Assembly (NCBI RefSeq): GCF_003429565.1
Contig: NZ_QUAK01000015.1
Span: 1-64,000, forward strand
Origin: Streptomyces triticagri
GTDB taxonomy: Bacteria > Actinomycetota > Actinomycetes > Streptomycetales > Streptomycetaceae
Direction: 5' to 3'
Length of the DNA stretch: 64,000 bases
Position 1 is the stretch's first letter. Each line of letters opens with the position of its first letter. Under the pieces are notes generated by a model, which saw only the letters and a list, made by a program, of their open reading frames with translations, ran no database searches and was not told the origin of the DNA. Below, one piece after another: positions 51,979-61,845 of the stretch. The translations under genes were made by a program, and so were the position numbers.

Positions 51979-52051
51979 CCCGCGCCCGGCGCACGGCCAC
52001 GGGGGGGGGAGCCGCCCCCGAGGGGGAAGTCGGCCGTGCGGCGGGCGCGGG
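51979..52051 (-). terminator. Large stem-loop after the DUF1080 multidomain gene
   Basis: 51979-51998 pairs with 52032-52051 over 20 bp with one mismatch. The loop holds a run of nine G (52001-52009) and an inner CCCCCGAGGGGG stem. It lies 42 bases beyond the stop of the large gene on the minus strand and 40 bases before the TRIC gene start. Confidence 0.75.
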
Positions 52052-52092
52052 GCGGGGCGTGCCGGTCGGGAGGGGCACACCCCGCGCAGGGG

Positions 52093-55092
52093 TCAGTCCA
52101 GTGGCTCGATCCGGACGTTCCGGAAGCGGACCTTGTTGTCGTGGTCCTGCAGCTTGATCGCTCCGGCTGCCGGGCCCTCCGGTGCCCCGTTCCCGGTCGG
52201 GCCGTCGATGGCGACGTCGTCGTGGATCTGTTCGCCGTTCCACACGACGCTGACCCGGGCGTCCTCGGTCTTGTTGCCCTCCTCGTCGAAGCGGGCGCCC
52301 TTGAAGACGATGTCGTACGACTGCCAGGTCTCCGGCGCCGTGGCCGCGTTCACGTCCGGTGGCTTCTGCTGATAGATGGCTCCCGCGTCGTCGTCGGCCG
52401 GGTTCTCCTTGCCGTAGGAGTCCAGGATCTGGATCTCGTAGCGCTCCTGGATGTAGATGCCGCTGTTGGCGCGGTCCTGACCGGTGACGTCGTCCGGGAG
52501 ATTCGGCAGCCAGAACTCCACGTGCAGCTTGAAGTCGCGGAAGCTCTGCTTGGTCCGCAGATCGCCCTCGTCGACCTCGATCACGTCGTCCGTCACCGGC
52601 CAGGACGGCGCATCCCCGTTCGGATGCTGCCAGTTGGCGAGGCTCGCCGCCCCGTCGAAGAGCTGGATCGGGGCGCCCTGCGGATTGACGGAGATCATGT
52701 CGAGGTTGACGTGGCCGGTGTCCCCGGCGTCGTAGCGGTACGTCACCGTGTTGGCGCCCTTGCGCAGCTCGAGCGCCTCGGTCTCGGAGGACCAGCCGGA
52801 CCACTCGCCGGTGTCCGGCAGTTTCGACTGGGTCGCCTTCTCGCCGTTGACGTACACGGACAGGGACTTGGTGCCCTTCTCCGGATACCCGCCGTTGGCG
52901 TAGCGCAGCGCCACGTCGTACGTACCGGCCTCGTCGGCCTGTACGTCGAAGGTCGCGGAGGCGCCCTCCTCGCCGAATCCGTCCACGAACCCGCTTCCCG
53001 AGTAGCCCGCGTGCTCGGTGTCGACGCCCGCGGACCCGGTCAGCCGGGCCTCCTCGGCCTCGTACTGGTTGCTCTTCGGCTGCTCGCCGAGCATCGAATT
53101 GAGCGTGTACCAGGCCTCGGTGGACCAGAGCTTCTCGCCTTCCGCAGAGCTGAACGGCTGCGGCGAGCGGACATGCACGACCCGCTTCGGCTTCAGGCCG
53201 TCCACGGCGAGCGTGACCTTCTTGCGGTCGTCGGAGAGCTTCGCCGAGCTGACCTTCAGGGTCTCCTCGTCGATCTTCGGGCCGCCGTAGTCCGAGGTCG
53301 GGGTGTAGCCCCACTGCTCGACGGTGTACTTCTCCGCCAGCTTCTCCACCGTCTCGTCGGAGAGCGGCTGGGTGTACTCGAGCTCGAAGCCGCCCTCCTT
53401 GTGGCGCATGGCGACGATGTCGAAGGCGTTCTCGCCGTTCGGGGAGAGCTTCTGCAGACCGTGCTTGAGCTTGCCCTCCTGGCCCCAGTTGCCGTCGGCG
53501 CCGAGTCCGCCGGCGTAGATCGCGCCGTCCGGTCCCTTGCTGATCCGGTTGACGCCGGCCTCCAGGCCCTGGGTGAAGCGGAAGACCGCGCCCTGGTACT
53601 CGCCGTCGACCTTCTCCAGATAGCCGCGCTGGATCCCGCCGTACGTGACGTCGCCGAACAGCATCTGCCCGGCGAACGGGCCCTCGTCCAACTGGATCGG
53701 ATTGCTGGGCGAGTTGGCGATCTCGTTCTGCGGCAGCCAGAGCACCGGCTCGGTCACGGGCTGGTCGTCGAACGGCCCGGCGGGGTTGGTGTAGTGGTTG
53801 AAGAAGCGGTCCTGCTTGACGTGCACCAGCTTCGACGAGGGCAGCCAGCCGCCCTGGTTGTCGGTGGCGAAGAGCTCGCCGTCCGGGCCCTTGCCGATGC
53901 CGTTGGGGGTGCGCAGCCCGCCGGCGACCCAACTGACCTTGCCCGTCTCCTTGTTGACCTTGATCGTGGCGCCGCGGTCCGGCGCGGGCTGCGGGTCGGT
54001 GGTGGCGCCGCCGAGGTCGATGGCCACGGACAGATTGAGGTAGAAGTCGCCGTCCTCGTAGAGCAGTCCGAAGGCGAACTCATGGAAGTTCTCGCCGTAC
54101 GGCCAGGTGGCGATGGTCTTGTAGTCCTCCATCACACCGTCGCCGTCGCTGTCCCCGAGCTCGGTCAGCTCGTGCTTCTGCGAGACGTAGATCTTGCCGT
54201 CCACGACCTTGAGGCCCATCGGCTCGCGCAGACCCTCGGCGACCTTGGTCGCCTTCACCTTGTCGGGTCCGGTGTCGCCGGTGACGTTGTCGAGGAGGTA
54301 GACCTCGCCCTCGATGTTGTCGGTGCCGCCCCAGGTACTGATGGCCATCCGGCCGTCGGGCATCCAGTCCATGCCGGTGACCTGCGGCTCGAAGCCCTCC
54401 GGCCGCAGATCGGTCAGCTTGTGGTCCGGGCGGACCTCGGTCAGCGGCAGTCCGTCGCCGGGGGTGTCCGTGCTGTCCTCGCACTCCTTCCGGCCGGGCG
54501 CGGTGACCCGTACGACGTCGGCGTCGGTGGTCAGGGCCTCGTCCGGTACGACGGCGAAGTCGTCGGCGCCCGGCGGCTTCCAGCCCAGGGTGAGCTGCTG
54601 GTCGCCGTCCTTGTCGAAGTACTCGATGCGCAGCGAGTGCGGGCCCTCGGTCAGCTCGACCGTGCCGTCCTTGGGATCGTCGGCCCCGTGCACTCCGTCG
54701 TGGTCGACGACCAGCTCGTCGTCGATGTAGAGCCGGGAGCCGTCGTCGCTGGTCAACCGGAAGTCGTACGAACCGTCCGCCGGGGCGTTGATGTTGCCGA
54801 GTGCGTGCGCGACGAACTTGTCACTGATGCCGCCGAAGTCCTCGGGTGTCGACCAGTCGATGTTCGGCTTGAGCTCGTCGACGTTCGGCGTCTGGCCCTG
54901 CTTGAGGGTGCAGATCTTCTCCAGGGGCGTCTGGACGTCGAAGACGCGCAGCGTGACGCCGGGTTCCTGCGGCGGCAGGTCCTCCGCCTGGGCCGGCGTG
55001 GGCGTGGTGAACGCGAGGCCGCCGGCGGCGACCGCGGCGGCGAGCAGCGTGACGAGCCGTCTCCGGCCGCGTGGGAACAGTCGTGAGCTCAA
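52093..55092 (-). CDS. Secreted PA14/beta-propeller/CBM/DUF1080 multidomain protein
   Basis: 999 residues from a TTG at 55092, chosen because GGAGGA lies 3 bases before it and it gives a clean signal peptide (RRRLVTLLAAAVAAGGLAFT then PAQA-ED); an in-frame ATG at 55182 would add 30 unlike residues. Domains: PA14 (about 45-190, DGSRLYIDDELVVDHDG), a glucose/sorbosone-dehydrogenase-like propeller (about 220-620, GMDWMPDGRMAISTWGGTDN, KGPDGELFATDNQGGW), a CBM6/35-type sugar-binding domain (about 655-780, YEAEEARLTGSAGVDTEHAG), and a C-terminal DUF1080 (3-keto-disaccharide hydrolase-type) domain (about 795-999, DFKLHVEFWLPNLPDD, RANSGIYIQERYEIQILD). Probably acts on an extracellular polysaccharide. 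A palindrome lies by the promoter. Confidence 0.85.
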   Translation of the reverse strand: MSSRLFPRGRRRLVTLLAAAVAAGGLAFTTPTPAQAEDLPPQEPGVTLRVFDVQTPLEKICTLKQGQTPNVDELKPNIDWSTPEDFGGISDKFVAHALGNINAPADGSYDFRLTSDDGSRLYIDDELVVDHDGVHGADDPKDGTVELTEGPHSLRIEYFDKDGDQQLTLGWKPPGADDFAVVPDEALTTDADVVRVTAPGRKECEDSTDTPGDGLPLTEVRPDHKLTDLRPEGFEPQVTGMDWMPDGRMAISTWGGTDNIEGEVYLLDNVTGDTGPDKVKATKVAEGLREPMGLKVVDGKIYVSQKHELTELGDSDGDGVMEDYKTIATWPYGENFHEFAFGLLYEDGDFYLNLSVAIDLGGATTDPQPAPDRGATIKVNKETGKVSWVAGGLRTPNGIGKGPDGELFATDNQGGWLPSSKLVHVKQDRFFNHYTNPAGPFDDQPVTEPVLWLPQNEIANSPSNPIQLDEGPFAGQMLFGDVTYGGIQRGYLEKVDGEYQGAVFRFTQGLEAGVNRISKGPDGAIYAGGLGADGNWGQEGKLKHGLQKLSPNGENAFDIVAMRHKEGGFELEYTQPLSDETVEKLAEKYTVEQWGYTPTSDYGGPKIDEETLKVSSAKLSDDRKKVTLAVDGLKPKRVVHVRSPQPFSSAEGEKLWSTEAWYTLNSMLGEQPKSNQYEAEEARLTGSAGVDTEHAGYSGSGFVDGFGEEGASATFDVQADEAGTYDVALRYANGGYPEKGTKSLSVYVNGEKATQSKLPDTGEWSGWSSETEALELRKGANTVTYRYDAGDTGHVNLDMISVNPQGAPIQLFDGAASLANWQHPNGDAPSWPVTDDVIEVDEGDLRTKQSFRDFKLHVEFWLPNLPDDVTGQDRANSGIYIQERYEIQILDSYGKENPADDDAGAIYQQKPPDVNAATAPETWQSYDIVFKGARFDEEGNKTEDARVSVVWNGEQIHDDVAIDGPTGNGAPEGPAAGAIKLQDHDNKVRFRNVRIEPLD

Positions 55093-55182
55093 GTCTCCTC
55101 CAGCGGAAGGGCCCCGGGGGCGTCCCCGACTCGGGTCGAACCGGGGTCCGTGCGCGCGAAACTCCGAACTGTTGCGGCGCAC

Positions 55183-55239
55183 ACGCTAGGAGACTTCGAC
55201 CGCGCCCGTCCAGACTTTGTCATCAATGAGTTCAAAGTC
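55183..55239 (-). promoter_or_regulatory. Candidate promoter and operator of the multidomain secreted protein
   Basis: On the minus strand TGGACG (55212-55207), 18 bases, then TAGCGT (55188-55183) makes a plausible sigma-HrdB-like promoter. GACTTTG (55213-55219) and CAAAGTC (55233-55239) form an inverted repeat with an inner TCAT-CA-ATGA, directly upstream of the -35. A sugar-responsive regulator is a reasonable guess. Confidence 0.5.
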
Positions 55240-55259
55240 CTGGCGGTACGTCAAAACGA

Positions 55260-55289
55260 CGGGCGGGCCCCGGAGTTGGGGCCCGCCCG
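55260..55289 (-). terminator. Terminator of the dipeptide ABC operon
   Basis: A perfect 12-bp stem (55260-55271 with 55278-55289), loop of 6, followed on the minus strand by GTCGTTTTG. It lies 27 bases after the stop of the last ATPase gene. Confidence 0.8.
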
Positions 55290-55315
55290 GCGTTCGACGT
55301 TCCGGAAGTCGGTCG

Positions 55316-56539
55316 CTACTCGGCGCCGTCCTCGTCACTCTTCGAGGTCTTGGCGCCCTCGGATGCGGCCGGAGCCGCAGCGGCGGCCGATGAGTCCGCC
55401 GCGGCGGCCGGCTCCTTGTCCGCAGGCACCTCGACGCCCGCGACCTCCGCCGCCGCCACCGCCGCGGTCAGCAGCACGGTGTCCTGCGGCGCCTGGTCGT
55501 CGGCGTTCTCCGGGTGGTGGCAGGCGACCTGGTGACCGGTGCCGAGCTGCAGCAGCGGCGGCTCCTTGGTCGTGCAGATCTCGGTCGCCTTCCAGCACCG
55601 GGTGTGGAAGCGGCAGCCGCTCGGCGGCGAGATCGGCGAGGGCACGTCGCCGCGGAGCAGGATGCGGTCGTTCTTGGCCCCGCGCCGCGCCGGGTCCGGC
55701 ACCGGCACCGCGGAGAGCAGCGCCTTGGTGTACGGGTGCATCGGCTTGGTGTAGAGGTCCTTGCGGTCCGCCAACTCCACGATCTTGCCGAGGTACATGA
55801 CCGCGATCCGGTCCGACACGTGCCGGATCACCGACAGGTCGTGCGCGATGATCACATACGTCAGGCCGAGCTCGTCCTGCAGGTCGTCGAGGAGGTTGAC
55901 CACCTGCGCCTGGATGGACACGTCGAGCGCCGAGACCGGCTCGTCCGCGACGACCAGCTTCGGCTTGAGCGCGAGCGCACGGGCGATGCCGATGCGCTGG
56001 CGCTGGCCGCCGGAGAATTCGTGCGGATAGCGGTTGTAGTGCTCGGGATTGAGGCCCACCAGGGCGAGCAGCTCCTGGACGGTCTTCTTGACGCCGCCCT
56101 CGGGCTGGACCCCCTGCAGCCGGAACGGCGCACTCACGATGGTGCCGATGGTGTGCCGCGGGTTCAGCGAGGAGTACGGGTCCTGGAAGATCATCTGGAC
56201 GTCGCGGCGCAGCGGCCGCATCTTGCCGACGTTCAGATGGGTGATGTCGTGGCCCTCGAACTCGACCTTGCCGCCGGTCGGTTCGAGCAGCCGGGTGATC
56301 AGCCGGCCCATGGTCGACTTGCCGCAGCCGGACTCACCGACGACGCCGAGGGTTTCCCCCGGGCGTACCTCGAAGCTCAGTCCGTCGACCGCCTTCACCG
56401 CCCCGACCTGCCGCTGGAGCAGGCCCTTCTTGATGGGGAAGTGCTTGACCAGGTTGTCGACCCTGAGCAGCGGCTCGGCCGAGCTGCCCGGCTTGTTTGC
56501 GGTCTGGTCCGGTGTGGTCACGTCCGTAGTCTCACTCAC
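55316..56539 (-). CDS. Peptide ABC transporter ATPase, DppF/OppF type
   Basis: 407 residues from a GTG overlapping the previous stop (GTGA). Walker [14 protein letters not shown]-loop [13 protein letters not shown], signature [16 protein letters not shown], Walker [10 protein letters not shown]-loop [14 protein letters not shown]. The C-terminal oligopeptide-family domain ([22 protein letters not shown]) contains Cys residues found in members that carry an iron-sulfur cluster. The last about 70 residues are an unconserved Ala/Glu-rich tail. It powers peptide uptake with the partner ATPase and two permeases of the same operon. Confidence 0.94.
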   Translation of the reverse strand: MSETTDVTTPDQTANKPGSSAEPLLRVDNLVKHFPIKKGLLQRQVGAVKAVDGLSFEVRPGETLGVVGESGCGKSTMGRLITRLLEPTGGKVEFEGHDITHLNVGKMRPLRRDVQMIFQDPYSSLNPRHTIGTIVSAPFRLQGVQPEGGVKKTVQELLALVGLNPEHYNRYPHEFSGGQRQRIGIARALALKPKLVVADEPVSALDVSIQAQVVNLLDDLQDELGLTYVIIAHDLSVIRHVSDRIAVMYLGKIVELADRKDLYTKPMHPYTKALLSAVPVPDPARRGAKNDRILLRGDVPSPISPPSGCRFHTRCWKATEICTTKEPPLLQLGTGHQVACHHPENADDQAPQDTVLLTAAVAAAEVAGVEVPADKEPAAAADSSAAAAAPAASEGAKTSKSDEDGAE

Positions 56540-57629
56540 AGTTTCGGCGCAATCTCTTCGGTCCAGATCCGCGTCCGCTCCTCCTGCGACATGTGGCAGG
56601 CGGAGAAGTGTCCGCTGCCGACCTCGCGGAGTTCCGGGCGGACCGTACGCGTCAGGTTGTCCTTGGGGACGTCGGCGTAGGGGCATCGCGGGTTGAAGGC
56701 ACAGCCGTCGGGGACGTTGATGAGGCTGGGCGGGGAGCCCTTGACCGGGATGAGCCGGTCCGTCTCCTCGCGGTCGATCCGCGGCATCGAGCCGAGCAGG
56801 CCCCAGGTGTAGGGGTGCTGCGGCTCGTAGAAGACCTTCTCGGCGCTGCCTCGTTCGACGCAGCGCCCGCCGTACATGACAAGCAGGTCGTCGGCCATCT
56901 CGGCGACCACGCCCAGGTCGTGGGTGATCATGATGACCGCGGAGCCGAACTCCTTCTGCAGATCCCGGATCAGGTCCAGGATCTGCGCCTGCACGGTCAC
57001 GTCGAGCGCGGTGGTCGGCTCGTCCGCGATCAGCAGTTCCGGGTTGTTGACCAGGGACATCGCGATCATCGCGCGCTGGCGCATACCGCCGGAGAATTCG
57101 TGCGGATAGCTGCTGAAGCGCTTGGCCGGCTCGGGGATGCCGACCCGGTCGAGCATCTCGACGGCCCGGGCCTTGGCCTCCTTCTTGCCGACCGGATGGT
57201 GCACCCGGTACGCCTCGGTGATCTGCGCGCCCACCGTGTAGTACGGGTGCAGGGCCGACAGCGGATCCTGGAAGATCATCGCCATCTTGCGGCCGCGCAG
57301 CCGGCGTACGTGGTCGGGGTCGGCGGTGACGAGGTTCTCGCCGTCCAGCCAGACCTCGCCGGACACCTTGGCCTTCTGGTGCAGGCCCATGATGCCGAGC
57401 GAGGTGACCGACTTGCCGGAGCCGGACTCACCGACGATGCCGAGGGTCTTGCCGCGGCGTACGTCGAAGGAGACGCCGTCGACGGACTTGACCAGACCGT
57501 CGTCGGTGTCGAAGTGGATCTTGAGGTCCCGTACCGAGAGGAAGGTCTCCTCGGCGGTACCGGGCACGAGCGCCGTGGGCTCCGAGACAGCCGCAGATTC
57601 CGGCGCGCTCTGCTTCTTGTCCAGGTCGC

Positions 57630-57633
<4 letters not shown>
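56536..57633 (-). CDS. Peptide ABC transporter ATPase, DppD/OppD type
   Basis: 365 residues from a GTG overlapping the permease stop by 4 bases. Walker [35 protein letters not shown], signature [16 protein letters not shown], Walker [23 protein letters not shown], and the C-terminal [15 protein letters not shown] with the conserved Cys. It heterodimerises with the downstream ATPase. The first about 25 residues are a charged variable extension. The tight GTGA overlaps along this operon indicate translational coupling. Confidence 0.94.
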
Positions 57634-58640
<1,007 letters not shown>

Positions 58641-58658
58641 AGCCGATCGGCGCCGGGG

Positions 58659-58689
58659 CCGCCGGACCGGGGGTCGCCCGGTCCGGCGG
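58659..58689 (-). terminator. Perfect stem-loop between binding protein and permease genes
   Basis: A 13-bp perfect stem (58659-58671 with 58677-58689) with a 5-base loop, directly after the binding-protein gene. Such hairpins in ABC operons commonly cause partial termination or protect the upstream mRNA, giving more binding protein than permease. Confidence 0.7.
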
Positions 58690-58735
58690 ACACCGGAGCC
58701 TTCACCTGCCTTTCAGAATTGCTTGGCGGACGGGG

Positions 58736-60490
58736 CTACTTGGAGGTTCCGACCAGCACGTAGTCGTACATTCCGAGGTAGGCCTGGGTGACCGTGACAT
58801 TGGTCGCCTGGTCCGGCCGGTAGAGCAGGTTCTTGCGGTAGATCAGCGGCACGGTGGTGGCGGTGTCCATGACCAGCTTGTCGACCTCGCCCCACTTCTT
58901 GGTGCGCTCGTCGTCGTCCGTCATGGCGATGCCGTCCGCGAGGGCCTGGTTGACCTTCGGGTCGTCCAGCTCCATCAGGTTGTTGCCACCGGAGGGCTTG
59001 ATCGCCGAACCGTTGACGATCTGGTCCAGGAAGCCGAAGCCGGTCGGCCAGTCGGCGCCCCAGGCCATCATCATCAGGCCGAGGTTGTGCTCGTGCACGT
59101 AGCTCGGGTTACCGGCGAAGTTTCCGAAGTACTTGCCCGACGGGAACTGCTTGATCTCGGCCTTGATGCCGACCTTCTCCAGGGACGCCTTCAGCGCGGT
59201 CGCCATGGCGATCTCGTCGGGGCGGTCGGAGCGGGCGGTCAGGTTGGTCGAGAAGCCGTTCGGCTTGCCGCACTTCTTCAGGGACGCCTTGGCCTTGGCC
59301 ACGTCGCCCTTGTTGCCCGGGGTCTTGTACGTGTCGAACTTGGTGTAGCCGTTCACCGTGGGCGGCAGCATGGTGCTGGCCACGTCACCCTTGGTGTCGC
59401 CACCGAGCGCCTGCTGGATCGAGACCTTGTCCGTCGCGTACTGGACGGCCTTGCGGCACTCGATGTTGTCGAACGGCTTCACCTTGGTCGACATCGCGAG
59501 GTACGACAGGGCGCCCGCGTAGGGGTTGTCCGTCTTGTCGCGCTCGGCCTTCTTGGTGAGGACCTTCGGCTGGGTCTTGGTCTGCAGACCGGTGCCGGCC
59601 GCGTCCATGGTGATCTGGTTGTTCATCAGGTGCTGGTCGACCGTGGTCGGGTTGACCTTGAACTTGATGGTGATCTTGTCCGGCAGGGCCGGGCGCAGCT
59701 TGTCGGCCTTCGCGTCCCACTCGGGGTTGCGCACCAGGGTGGCGCTGCGGCCCTCGTTGTAGGACTCGAACTTGTACGGGCCCGAGGACACGATGTTCTT
59801 CACGTACTCGGCGCCCTTGTCCTTCGCCGCCGGCACGGGGGCCGTCTGCGAGAAGGTCGCCAGGTAGTCGAAGTCCGCGAAGGGCTTGGCGAGGTGGAAG
59901 ACGATCGTGTGGTCGTCCGGGGTCTCGATGGACTTGAGGTCCTTGCCCTTGTCCTTGTACGGACCCTTGTACTTGTCGCCACCCTCCAGGTAGGCCTTGA
60001 AGTACGTCGGGCCGTTCGAGAGGGCCTCGGGCGCGAAGTTGGACCGCAGGATCGCGTGCTTGACGTCCTTGGCGGTCACCTCCGTGCCGTCCTCATACTT
60101 GACGCCCTTCTTGAGCTTGTACGTCCAGGTCTTGGCGTCCTTGCTCGGCTTGCCGAGGTCCTCGGCGAGGTCGGGCACGACCTCGAGGCCCTCGGAGCCC
60201 GCGGCCGGCTTGAACGCGGTGAGCGAACGGCCGTACAGGCGCGAGAAGTTCTGCACCCACCCGTAGTAGGTGTTGCCCGGGTCGAGCGAGTCCGGGACGT
60301 CCGAGTGCTCGAAGGTGGCGGTGCCGCCCTTCTTGTCGGACTTGTTGACGATGGACTTCAGTGCGGCATCGGCGACGCCGCCGCCACCGTCGCTGCCGTC
60401 CTTGCTGCTTCCGCCGCCGCCGCACGCCGACGCTCCGAGCGCCAGCACGATGGCTGACGCCAGGGCGGCTGTCGCTTTCTTGGTCTTCAT
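58736..60490 (-). CDS. Peptide ABC transporter substrate-binding lipoprotein, DppA/OppA type
   Basis: 584 residues from the ATG at 60490. Lipoprotein signal ALASAIVLALGASAC, lipobox Cys23, then a Gly/Ser linker. Family 5 binding protein: FEHSDVPDSLDPGNTYYGWV at the start of the fold, PDLAEDLGKPSKDAKTWTYK, GPYKFESYNEGRSATLVRNP and WGADWPTGFGFLDQIV. It is anchored outside the membrane and hands di- or oligopeptides to the two permeases. It lies between the genes of the two permeases. The region after it carries a hairpin. The peptide preference is not visible from sequence. Confidence 0.94.
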   Translation of the reverse strand: MKTKKATAALASAIVLALGASACGGGGSSKDGSDGGGGVADAALKSIVNKSDKKGGTATFEHSDVPDSLDPGNTYYGWVQNFSRLYGRSLTAFKPAAGSEGLEVVPDLAEDLGKPSKDAKTWTYKLKKGVKYEDGTEVTAKDVKHAILRSNFAPEALSNGPTYFKAYLEGGDKYKGPYKDKGKDLKSIETPDDHTIVFHLAKPFADFDYLATFSQTAPVPAAKDKGAEYVKNIVSSGPYKFESYNEGRSATLVRNPEWDAKADKLRPALPDKITIKFKVNPTTVDQHLMNNQITMDAAGTGLQTKTQPKVLTKKAERDKTDNPYAGALSYLAMSTKVKPFDNIECRKAVQYATDKVSIQQALGGDTKGDVASTMLPPTVNGYTKFDTYKTPGNKGDVAKAKASLKKCGKPNGFSTNLTARSDRPDEIAMATALKASLEKVGIKAEIKQFPSGKYFGNFAGNPSYVHEHNLGLMMMAWGADWPTGFGFLDQIVNGSAIKPSGGNNLMELDDPKVNQALADGIAMTDDDERTKKWGEVDKLVMDTATTVPLIYRKNLLYRPDQATNVTVTQAYLGMYDYVLVGTSK

Positions 60491-60551
60491 CCTGAGGAAA
60501 GCCCCCTTGGTAGATGGGTACGGCACGGTGCTCAAGGTCGGCCGTCCGTTG

Positions 60552-61550
60552 TTACTTGCTGCGGGGATCGAGTGCGTCACGCAGCCCGTCACCCAGCAGA
60601 TTGAATGCCAGCACGGTAATGAAGATCGCCAGGCCTGGCACGAACATGAACTGCAGGTCGACCTCGTACTGGTCGGCCGCTTCGGTGAGCATGCCTCCCC
60701 AGGAAGCCTGGGGCGGGGCGATGCCGACACCGAGGAAGCTCAGGGCGGCCTCGAAGAGAATGTTGGTCGGGATCAGCAGTGTGGAGTACACGAGGATCGG
60801 CGCCACCAGGTTGGGCAGCAGCTCGCGGAAGATGATGAACGGTCCGCGGGCGCCCAGACTCCGGGAGGCCTCCACGAACTCGCGCTCCCTGAGGCTCAGC
60901 GTCTGGGCCCGCACGATCCGGCCCATGTAGGGCCAGTTGAAGAACCCGATGACGAAGATCAGCACGCCGATCCGCAGCGGAAGCCCGGTGATCCCCCAGA
61001 AGCCGTCCTGCACGGAGGCGGACAGGGAGATCGCGAACAGCAGCAGCGGGAAGGCCAGGAAGGTGTCCATCATCCGGCTGACCAGCGAGTCGACCCAGCC
61101 GCCGTAGTACCCGGCGACGACGCCCATGATCACGCCGATGGTCACGGAGAGCAGCGTGGCTCCCACCGCGACCACGAGCGAGACCCAGGAGCCCTCGATG
61201 ATGCGCGCGAGCAGGTCGCGGCCGAAGCCCGGGTCGACACCGAGCGGGTGGTCCCAGCTCATGCCTCCCCAGCCGCCGTAGGGCGCCCGCAGGGTGGGGT
61301 CGACCAGATTCTGGTTCAGCTTGTTGGGGTCCAGGTCGAACAGCCACTGGATGGGCCGGGACAGGATGGCCATCAGGATCAGGAGCGCGACAACGATGCC
61401 TCCGGCCATGGCCGCCTTGTCGCGCTTGAAGCGCATCCAGGCGATCTGGCCGAGGGAACGCCCCTCGATCTGGCTCTTCTTGACCCCGACCAGCACAGCC
61501 TCCGGCTGCGCCTCGGCTTCCGCGCCGGTGGTCTCGATCGGTGCGGTCAC
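60552..61550 (-). CDS. Peptide ABC transporter permease, DppC type, first gene of the operon
   Basis: 332 residues, GTG start at 61550. An N-terminal cytoplasmic tail with IEGRSLGQIAWMRFKRDKAA, then six membrane segments (AGGIVVALLILMAILS first). The EAA loop is TLSLREREFVEASRSLGARGPF, and ILFEAALSFLGVGIAPPQASWGG, typical of DppC/OppC, is intact. It is unusual in standing first, ahead of the binding protein and the DppB-type permease. About 295 bases upstream contain only candidate control sites, so the operon promoter is probably there. Confidence 0.94.
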   Translation of the reverse strand: MTAPIETTGAEAEAQPEAVLVGVKKSQIEGRSLGQIAWMRFKRDKAAMAGGIVVALLILMAILSRPIQWLFDLDPNKLNQNLVDPTLRAPYGGWGGMSWDHPLGVDPGFGRDLLARIIEGSWVSLVVAVGATLLSVTIGVIMGVVAGYYGGWVDSLVSRMMDTFLAFPLLLFAISLSASVQDGFWGITGLPLRIGVLIFVIGFFNWPYMGRIVRAQTLSLREREFVEASRSLGARGPFIIFRELLPNLVAPILVYSTLLIPTNILFEAALSFLGVGIAPPQASWGGMLTEAADQYEVDLQFMFVPGLAIFITVLAFNLLGDGLRDALDPRSK

Positions 61551-61770
61551 GGTGCGATTGACCCCTCTCGGCCGACTGTGGTCGGCCCACGCCCGCCGCT
61601 GTAACGGCTCGGTTCTCGTACACAGGACCGAAGCCCGTGTCTGCCGGGAGTCTTCAACGGCCCCGCGATCACCCGCCAGTCCCCCCGGGGAAAGGATGCG
61701 CAACCGTGATGCTGTCTGGGGGGTTCCGTTATCCGGACTCGGGTGAACGAGGGTCGGACACGGGGCAGTT

Positions 61771-61826
61771 GGTACCCGACCCTGTCAGTCCGGGACCATA
61801 GGTACCACATCGGTCCCAGAGGTACC
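61771..61826. promoter_or_regulatory. GGTACC cluster upstream of the dipeptide operon
   Basis: GGTACC occurs at 61771, 61801 and 61821. GGGACC (61792-61797) and GGTCCC (61812-61817) form an inverted pair around the middle site. The cluster lies about 225-280 bases before the first permease gene and may be an operator or coincidence. Confidence 0.35.
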
Positions 61827-61845
61827 GGAATGGACAGGCGACACG

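Noticed and set aside
52001..52009. Run of nine G as a frameshift or programmed slippage site
   Set aside because: It lies in the non-coding loop of a terminator stem-loop, between two complete genes.
51334..55086. A 1250-codon open frame on the plus strand opposite the large secreted protein gene
   Set aside because: It is a by-product of GC-biased third positions of the real gene on the other strand: Val/Gly/Arg/Leu-rich, no domain, no signal. Similar frames at 11463-14831 (plus), 41190-43409 (plus), 16617-18668 (plus) and 23001-25538 (minus) were dropped for the same reason.
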